Assembly (NCBI GenBank): GCA_012735455.1
Contig: JAAYHG010000187.1
Coordinates: forward strand, 1-9,578
Length of the DNA stretch: 9,578 bases
Reading direction: 5' to 3'
Source: Bacillota bacterium
GTDB taxonomy: Bacteria; Bacillota; DTU030; DUMP01
Shown here in pieces: positions 4,933 through 9,578 of this stretch. A model generated the notes under the pieces. The model made no database searches. It had not been told where the DNA came from and saw nothing but the letters and a program-made list of their open reading frames with translations. How positions within the stretch are numbered: position 1 is the stretch's first letter; each line of letters starts with the position of its first letter. Made by a program: the position numbers and the translations under genes.

Positions 4933-6215
4933 TTGTTGTTGGAGGTGGCTGGGCTGGCTGCGCCGCTGCTTTAGCAGCACGGCTGGCCGGTGCCGAGGTA
5001 ATAGTCCTGGAGCGGACTGACATGCTTCTTGGTGCGGGACTGGTGGGCGGAATCATGCTAAACAACGGGCGCTACACGGCGGCGGAAGAAATCATCGCCT
5101 TGGGCGGGAACGCCATCTTTTCCACTCTGGAGGGTACCTACCGACACCGCAACATTGAGTTCCCCGGCCATTCCCATGCCTCTCTATACGATGTGCATAA
5201 GATAGAAACAGCAATCCGGGCACTCTTGGAAAGGCATAATATTGAGATTCGGACCATGAACCGGGTGGTAGCAGTAGCCAAAGAGGACGAGCGGGTAACC
5301 GCTGTTGTGACTGAGGATGGGGAGACACTGGAAGGGGATGCTTTTGTGGATGCCAGTGGAACCTCAGGGCCAATGGGGAATTGTCTGCGCTACGGTCATG
5401 GGTGTGCCCTTTGTGTCCAGCGTTGTCCAGCCTTTGGCCCGCGTACCTCTTTGGTGGCATTGGCAGGGGGGCGAGAGTACCCAGCGGTGAAGGCGGATGG
5501 GAGCTACGGTGCTATGAGCGGCTCCTGCAAATTGGCGAAAGACTCCTTGGCACCCTTTTTATTGGAAAAACTAGAGAAGAACGGGGTAGTGGAGATAACC
5601 CTGCCTCCGGAGATGGTCAACCCTGGGAAACTCAAACTGAAGGTGTGCGAACACTATGATATTCCTGTTTATGCCGAACGGATTATCCTTTTGGATACAG
5701 GACACGTTAAGCTCATGGCCCCCTTCATTCCCTTAAAGGATCTGCGGCAAGTCCCAGGTTTCGAACGTGCGCGCTTCGCCGATCCCTATGCCGGAGGGAA
5801 GGGAAATTCCATCCGTCTCCTGGCCATGGCCTTCCGCAATCGGGCCCTCAAGGTGGACGGATTGGATAACGTGTTTGTTGGCGGTGAGAAACAAGGTCCG
5901 GCGATTGGGCACACCGAGGCCATAGCCACAGGCATGTTGGCGGGCCATAACGCTGTGCGCTGTGCGCTGGGAATGGAGCCTTTGGTTTTGCCGCGTAGCT
6001 TGGCTACAGGAGAATTGATCGGCAGTATAAGTGATGACCTGGAGAGAGGCGAGGCGGGCTGGAGAAGGTACTCCTTCTCTGGAGCAGGATTTTTCCATTT
6101 AATGCGCGAAAAGAACCTCTACACCCTGTGTAGGACAGAGATACGCGAGCGAGTGGCGAAAGCAGGGCTGTTAGGGGTGTACGCCCGCCGGCTAATACCA
6201 GCGCAAGAGTCTTAA
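4920..6215 (+). CDS. FAD-dependent oxidoreductase (GidA/TrmFO- or FAD_oxidored-like) with ferredoxin-like cysteine motif
   Basis: A 431-residue flavoprotein. The N-terminus VVVGGGWAG (residues 5-13) is a dinucleotide-binding fold, ending with acidic E31 in VIVLER, the usual FAD ribose contact. VDASGTSG at 143-150 is the second FAD motif. The C-terminal NVFVGGEKQGPAIGHTEAI and GMLAGHNAVR (about 317-347) resemble the closing FAD segment of TrmFO/GidA and of FAD_oxidored proteins. Directly after the second motif lies C155-x6-C162-x2-C165-x3-C169-P, which looks like a 4Fe-4S ferredoxin ligand set. Two further cysteines, 203 and 243, are nearby. The GTG at 4920 follows AGGGGG (4905-4910) by nine bases and lies inside the preceding redox gene, implying coupled translation and a partnership. 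The substrate is unknown. TrmFO-like tRNA methylation is possible but not supported by any specific motif. The next gene, rluB, starts 43 bases later. Confidence 0.82.
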   Translation: MVKIVVVGGGWAGCAAALAARLAGAEVIVLERTDMLLGAGLVGGIMLNNGRYTAAEEIIALGGNAIFSTLEGTYRHRNIEFPGHSHASLYDVHKIETAIRALLERHNIEIRTMNRVVAVAKEDERVTAVVTEDGETLEGDAFVDASGTSGPMGNCLRYGHGCALCVQRCPAFGPRTSLVALAGGREYPAVKADGSYGAMSGSCKLAKDSLAPFLLEKLEKNGVVEITLPPEMVNPGKLKLKVCEHYDIPVYAERIILLDTGHVKLMAPFIPLKDLRQVPGFERARFADPYAGGKGNSIRLLAMAFRNRALKVDGLDNVFVGGEKQGPAIGHTEAIATGMLAGHNAVRCALGMEPLVLPRSLATGELIGSISDDLERGEAGWRRYSFSGAGFFHLMREKNLYTLCRTEIRERVAKAGLLGVYARRLIPAQES

Positions 6216-6240
6216 GAATAGAATCAGCCTAATGTGGAGT

Positions 6241-6249
6241 GGGGGGGAG
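6241..6249 (+). promoter_or_regulatory. G7 Shine-Dalgarno that places the rluB start
   Basis: Seven consecutive G residues followed by AG, nine bases before the GTG at 6259. The upstream in-frame ATG at 6232 has no ribosome site before it and would place this G run inside the coding sequence. Confidence 0.65.
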
Positions 6250-6258
6250 CATAGGACT

Positions 6259-7017
6259 GTGCAGCAAAGGTTGCAGAAGCTGATTGCAGATGCTGGTATT
6301 GTGTCGCGTCGCCGTGCGGAAGAGCTTATCACCCAGGGGCGAGTAAGGGTTAATGGCAAGGTGGTAAGAGAACTGGGCGCGAAGGCAGATCCAGATGTGG
6401 ATAGCGTGAGTGTTGACGGGCGCAGCATTGCTACCCCTCATCGAATTTATTTGCTCCTTAACAAACCACAGGGCTATGTTACCACGGCTCGGGATCCTGA
6501 GGGGCGTCCCACAGTCTTGGACCTGGTACGAACAAACGTACGCGTGTTTCCTGTGGGACGGCTGGATCTAAATAGCGAAGGGCTTCTTATCCTAACTAAC
6601 GACGGTTGTCTGACTAACCTCTTGACTCATCCCCGTTTTCAGGTCACCAAGACCTACGAGGTGTGGGTGCGGGGAAGCCCCGGGCCAAGGGACCTTAAGG
6701 TGCTGACAAAGGGTGTCATCTTGGAAGACGGCCCCGCTGCGGCTAAAAGGGTCGCGCTGCTTGGCCCCTGGGACGGGGGAAGTCGGCTCCAGGTGGTTAT
6801 GGGTGAGGGCCGCAAGCGTGAGGTGCGGCGCCTCTTTGCGGCCATTGGTTTTCCAGTAGAGCGGTTAATCCGGCGGCGTTTGGGCCCACTGGCTCTAGGG
6901 TCCCTTCCTGTCGGCCAGTATCGCTCTTTAACCCCAGAAGAGGTGGCCAGCTTGTATCGAGCGGCAGGACAACCCCTTGGATCATGCCGTAGTAAGAAAA
7001 AGAGAGTAGGAAGGTAG
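6259..7017 (+). CDS. rluB: Ribosomal large subunit pseudouridine synthase B family
   Basis: A 252-residue RsuA/RluB-type pseudouridine synthase that converts a specific uridine in rRNA to pseudouridine (23S rRNA for RluB). Residues about 1-60 form an S4 RNA-binding domain (RLQKLIADAGIVSRR, then GRVRVNG). The catalytic motif GRLDLNSEGLLILTNDG starts at residue 100, with D103 as the catalytic aspartate. KTYEVWV and GEGRKREVRR mark the later conserved parts. The C-terminus ends in a basic tail (KKKRVGR) that may aid RNA binding. The start is set by the G-rich Shine-Dalgarno; the ATG at 6232 would add nine residues outside the domain. In Bacillus this gene (ypuL) follows spmB directly, which supports RluB over RsuA or RluE. 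aroH starts 13 bases after the stop. Confidence 0.9.
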   Translation: MQQRLQKLIADAGIVSRRRAEELITQGRVRVNGKVVRELGAKADPDVDSVSVDGRSIATPHRIYLLLNKPQGYVTTARDPEGRPTVLDLVRTNVRVFPVGRLDLNSEGLLILTNDGCLTNLLTHPRFQVTKTYEVWVRGSPGPRDLKVLTKGVILEDGPAAAKRVALLGPWDGGSRLQVVMGEGRKREVRRLFAAIGFPVERLIRRRLGPLALGSLPVGQYRSLTPEEVASLYRAAGQPLGSCRSKKKRVGR

Positions 7018-7030
7018 GAAGGATGATAAA

Positions 7031-7414
7031 ATGCCGGTGCGAGGGGTGCGCGGGGCCACTACCTGCGCTAAGAATAGTCGGGAGGCTATTTTGGCCGCGA
7101 CGCGGGAGTTGCTCCAGGAAATTCAACGTGCTAATGATTTTAAGATTGAAGACGTGGCCGCGGCTATTTTTAGCGTGACTGATGACTTAAATGCGGCTTT
7201 TCCTGCTGCTGCGGCTCGGGAGCTGGGCTGGCAAGATGTAGCATTGTTTGACTGCTGTGAGATTCCTGTCCCGGGGAGTCTGCCTCGCTGTATACGGGTT
7301 CTGCTCCTTCTGAATTGTAAAACAAGAAACAAGAGCTTTCGTTCTGTTTATCTGAACGGGGCAGAGGTATTACGTCCTGACTTGACTGCTTCTAAGCAGG
7401 GGGTTGACCGATGA
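7031..7414 (+). CDS. aroH: Chorismate mutase, AroH type
   Basis: A 127-residue monofunctional AroH-class chorismate mutase (the trimeric Bacillus type), converting chorismate to prephenate for phenylalanine and tyrosine synthesis in the cytosol. It is about the same length as B. subtilis AroH. Active-site residues can be placed by alignment from memory: R7 in VRGVRGAT, F57 in AAFPA, E77 in CCEIP (E78 in Bacillus, which has one more residue in the preceding loop), R89 in CIRV, Y107 in VYLNG, and R115 in VLRPDL. The Bacillus Cys75 position appears to be aspartate here, with cysteines at 75 and 76 next to it. GGAAGG at 7017-7022, eight bases before the ATG, is a weaker ribosome site. The stop overlaps the cmk start as ATGA, so translation is coupled. 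Confidence 0.95.
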   Translation: MPVRGVRGATTCAKNSREAILAATRELLQEIQRANDFKIEDVAAAIFSVTDDLNAAFPAAAARELGWQDVALFDCCEIPVPGSLPRCIRVLLLLNCKTRNKSFRSVYLNGAEVLRPDLTASKQGVDR

Positions 7415-8103
7415 GGGGGCTCCAGGTGGCCATTGACGGCCCGGCTGGTTCAGGCAAGAGCACAGTGGCACGGCGAGTTGCGCGGGAGCTGGGATACCTT
7501 TACATTGATACCGGTGCCATGTACCGAGCAGTAACGCTGCAGGCCCTGCGCCGAGGAGTGCCAATAGACGACCCTGTTGCTCTGGAGTGCTTGGCGCGAG
7601 AGACACGGGTGGAGTTTGTTAGCCAAGAGGACGGAGTGCAGGCGGTTTACCTTAATGGGGAAGAAGTCACGCGTGCCTTGCGTTCCCCTGAGGTGAACGA
7701 GATGGTGTCGCACGTGGCCAAGGTGCCCGGTGTACGGCGTGAGTTGACCCGGCTGCAGCAGAAGCTAGGGGCTGCCGGGGGCGTGGTTATGGATGGACGG
7801 GACGTAGGTACCGTGGTCCTGCCTCAGGCAGAGGTTAAAGTATTTCTAACTGCCAGCATAGAGGAACGGGTGCGTAGGAGGCTACGAGAGATGGAGGACC
7901 GCGGCTACCCCGTGTCCACTGTGGCGGTAAAGCGCGAAGTCCTCGCCCGTGATTGCGAAGATGAAAGTCGTGCTTTAGCCCCCCTGAAACCGGCTGCGGA
8001 CGCGGTACTCCTGGACAGTACCTACTTGAGTGTTAACCAGGTGGTAAAGAAGATTGTTTCTTTGGTCCGTCAGCGTGAGCAAGAGGATAGACGTTCGAGG
8101 TAG
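7411..8103 (+). CDS. cmk: Cytidylate kinase
   Basis: A 230-residue cytidylate kinase, which phosphorylates CMP and dCMP with ATP and so feeds pyrimidine nucleotides into RNA, DNA and CDP-lipid synthesis. The P-loop GPAGSGKST is at residues 10-18, and YIDTGAMYRA follows at 31-40. The NMP-binding motif DGRDVGT is at 128-134. The lid/C-terminal signature around residues 181-187 (DCEDESR) is followed by PLKPAADAVLLDST. Length and motif order are normal for the family. The ATG at 7411 has AGGGGG at 7398-7403, seven bases upstream, and overlaps the aroH stop by four bases. A 46-base gap without a terminator separates it from plsC. Confidence 0.97.
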   Translation: MRGLQVAIDGPAGSGKSTVARRVARELGYLYIDTGAMYRAVTLQALRRGVPIDDPVALECLARETRVEFVSQEDGVQAVYLNGEEVTRALRSPEVNEMVSHVAKVPGVRRELTRLQQKLGAAGGVVMDGRDVGTVVLPQAEVKVFLTASIEERVRRRLREMEDRGYPVSTVAVKREVLARDCEDESRALAPLKPAADAVLLDSTYLSVNQVVKKIVSLVRQREQEDRRSR

Positions 8104-8132
8104 CATTCAGCCCGTTCATGATGTGTAGAGTT

Positions 8133-8142
8133 GGAGGGAGGG
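8133..8142 (+). promoter_or_regulatory. Shine-Dalgarno pointing to a CTG start for plsC
   Basis: GGAGGGAGGG, seven bases before CTG at 8150. It is the only strong ribosome site before the acyltransferase gene. The frame has a stop at 8126-8128 and no ATG, GTG or TTG between that stop and 8174. Confidence 0.7.
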
Positions 8143-8149
8143 AAGAAAA

Positions 8150-8746
8150 CTGCTTTACGCTCTAGCAAGGTGGTTGTGTGGTCTTTATATTAGGGTGACG
8201 CGGGGACTTAAGGTGAGTGGGCGCGAACTAATTCCGCGTGAAGGCCCGGTTATTCTAATTGGCAATCATGTCAGTTACTTGGATCCACCTGCCCTTGGGG
8301 TGGCCTGTCCACGCCAGGTATATTTTATGGCCAAAGTAGAGCTTTTCCGTATACCGCTTTTTGGTTACATTATCGGTGCTCTAGGTGCATTCCCTGTAAA
8401 GAGGGGCGCACCGGATAGAAAGGCCATCAAGCGTGCTCTAGAAATACTAGCCAGTGGTAAGGTCTTGGGCATATTCCCTGAAGGTACGCGCATTATGACA
8501 GGCGAATTGGGTCCTGCCGAAGAGGGAGCTGCCCTTTTGGCCTTGCGTACAGGTGCCTGCTTGGTTCCTGCTGGGATCCGCGGCACCCGTGGTCCAGGGC
8601 CTGTACGTATAGTTTTTGGTGAGCCCGTGCCACAGGAAGATCTTAATCCGAAAGACCGGGCCAGTGTGCGGATTCTTACCGACCGGGCCATGGAGAGGAT
8701 TCGTGCGCTGCTGGAGGAGGCAGATAAGCTGGGGGAGGCGATTTAA
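8150..8746 (+). CDS. plsC: 1-acyl-sn-glycerol-3-phosphate acyltransferase (probable CTG start)
   Basis: A 198-residue lysophosphatidic acid acyltransferase that makes phosphatidic acid for membrane phospholipids. Conserved acyltransferase blocks are visible: NHVSYLD with H40 and D45 (the HX4D catalytic motif), FPVKRG at 81-86, FPEGTR at 109-114, and LVPAGI at about 138-143. The first conventional start in frame is a TTG at 8174, but that would drop the start of the N-terminal helix and has only a weak AAGG close by. Starting at CTG 8150 gives MLYALARWLCGLYIRV, which looks like the usual membrane-associated N-terminus of the family, with an excellent Shine-Dalgarno seven bases away. Gene order cmk-plsC is common in Clostridia. 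If the CTG reading is wrong, the gene is 8174-8746. Confidence 0.9.
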   Translation: MLYALARWLCGLYIRVTRGLKVSGRELIPREGPVILIGNHVSYLDPPALGVACPRQVYFMAKVELFRIPLFGYIIGALGAFPVKRGAPDRKAIKRALEILASGKVLGIFPEGTRIMTGELGPAEEGAALLALRTGACLVPAGIRGTRGPGPVRIVFGEPVPQEDLNPKDRASVRILTDRAMERIRALLEEADKLGEAI

Positions 8747-8747
8747 G

Positions 8748-9578
8748 ATGGTACGGCTGCGCTTTCTTGGCGGAGCGGGCACTGTAACCGGTTCTTGTTT
8801 TTTGCTTGAACTTGAAGATACAAAGCTGCTGATTGACTGTGGCCTCTTTCAGGGTAATCGTTCAGTAAGGGAACGCAATTGGCGTCCATTTTCGTTTTCG
8901 CCGGCAGAGATTGACTATGTGGTGCTAACCCACGCGCATATAGATCACAGTGGGTTGCTGCCTCGGCTATGTCGTCAGGGGTTTCAAGGCAGGATCATTG
9001 CCACCCGGGCAACTGTGGACCTGGCTAGGATAATGCTGCCCGATAGCGGATACATTCAAGAGACTGAGGCCGAGTGGCAGAACAGAAAGCGGGCTCGAAG
9101 GGGACTGGAACCTCTAGAGCCCCTTTACACTGTAGCTGACGCTGAAGCTGTGCTGCCCTATTTTTTGGGTGTTAACTATGACGAGATCATCTCGCTTACG
9201 CCTACAGTGAAAATCCGCCTTCGCGACGCTGGGCACATTCTGGGTTCGGCTATCGTCGAGCTCTGGTTGCAAGGTGAGGACGAGTTCAAAATTGTCTTTA
9301 CCGGAGATTTAGGTAACAGCAGGCAACCCCTTATCCGTGACCCTGCTCTGATTGAAGCAGCCGATTATTTAGTGCTTGAGTCTACCTATGGCGCTCGTTT
9401 GCACGGATCGCAAGAAGAGAGGCGGCCGCGCCTGGCGCAAATCATCTGTGAAACCACAGCGCACGGCGGGAATGTCATTATCCCGGCTTTTGCCATTGCA
9501 CGGACCCAGGACCTGCTTTATGACCTTAACACTTTGTTCAGAAGCGGGGAGATTCCCCACAACATTCCTGTATACGTG
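8748..9578 (+). CDS. Metallo-beta-lactamase/beta-CASP family protein (3' end outside window)
   Basis: An open frame of 277 codons running off the window. The ATG follows plsC by one base, with GGGGGAGG at 8731-8738 nine bases upstream. It is a metallo-beta-lactamase fold of the RNA-processing, beta-CASP type: THAHIDHSG at 61-69 carries the metal ligands H62, H64, D66 and H67, DAGHILGSA gives H163, and FTGDLG gives D187. The segment GGNVIIPAFAIARTQDLLY (from about residue 246) is the start of the beta-CASP insertion typical of this group. Members resemble archaeal CPSF-like RNases and bacterial MBL RNases (YSH1/YprA-type in older annotation). Nucleic-acid cleavage is therefore likely, but its target is unknown. 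The family usually runs to about 450-550 residues, so roughly half is present. It is not RNase J by its opening sequence, which lacks the N-terminal basic extension. Confidence 0.88.
   Translation, partial: MVRLRFLGGAGTVTGSCFLLELEDTKLLIDCGLFQGNRSVRERNWRPFSFSPAEIDYVVLTHAHIDHSGLLPRLCRQGFQGRIIATRATVDLARIMLPDSGYIQETEAEWQNRKRARRGLEPLEPLYTVADAEAVLPYFLGVNYDEIISLTPTVKIRLRDAGHILGSAIVELWLQGEDEFKIVFTGDLGNSRQPLIRDPALIEAADYLVLESTYGARLHGSQEERRPRLAQIICETTAHGGNVIIPAFAIARTQDLLYDLNTLFRSGEIPHNIPVYV

Noticed and set aside
4808..5065. Open frames on the opposite strand of the redox genes and of the other genes
   Set aside because: These are shadows of high-GC coding sequence, rich in Pro, Ser, Arg and Thr, with no ribosome sites and with clear family motifs on the other strand.
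6232..6258. ATG at 6232 as the rluB start
   Set aside because: No ribosome site precedes it, the added nine residues fall outside the S4 domain, and the strong G-rich ribosome site lies within the extension.

Overview
The window reads as a chromosomal segment of an endospore-forming Firmicute, most likely an anaerobic, possibly thermophilic member of the Clostridia. The reasons are the sporulation genes (spmA, spmB, gerW and its DUF2953 partner), the scpA-scpB condensin pair, strong G-rich Shine-Dalgarno sequences and moderately high GC. I cannot name a species from the sequence alone. It is densely coding: fourteen genes can be supported, thirteen on the plus strand and one on the minus strand. 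No tRNA, rRNA, CRISPR array, insertion sequence or prophage remnant was seen, and no stretch over about 170 bases lacks a gene.

Layout. Bases 1-880 hold the end of scpA and all of scpB, closed by an intrinsic terminator whose left arm lies inside scpB. Bases 957-2053 hold a two-gene sporulation operon, a DUF2953 membrane protein and gerW (ytfJ). It is preceded by a good match to a forespore sigma-F promoter and followed by a second intrinsic terminator. Bases 2151-3279 hold spmA-spmB, the spore maturation (core dehydration) pair. Bases 3335-3802 hold an unrecognised gene on the minus strand with a perfect Shine-Dalgarno and a TTG start. Bases 3970-6215 hold two translationally coupled redox genes: a PyrK-like NAD(P)H/FAD/2Fe-2S electron-transfer protein with an extra eight-cysteine N-terminal region, and a GidA/TrmFO- or FAD_oxidored-like flavoprotein carrying a ferredoxin-like cysteine motif. 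Bases 6259-9578 return to housekeeping genes: rluB, aroH, cmk, plsC and the N-terminal part of a metallo-beta-lactamase/beta-CASP protein that runs off the window.

How it fits together. In Bacillus subtilis the order is, from memory, scpA-scpB-ypuI-dacB-spmA-spmB-rluB. The same backbone is visible here, but ypuI-dacB is replaced by DUF2953-gerW, and the minus-strand gene plus the flavoprotein pair sit between spmB and rluB. The flavoprotein pair is the best candidate for an undescribed system. Its architecture implies an electron route from NAD(P)H through FAD and 2Fe-2S to a second Fe-S/FAD protein whose substrate is unknown. Start-codon use is striking: of thirteen visible starts only four are ATG, seven are GTG, one is TTG and one (plsC) is most likely CTG.
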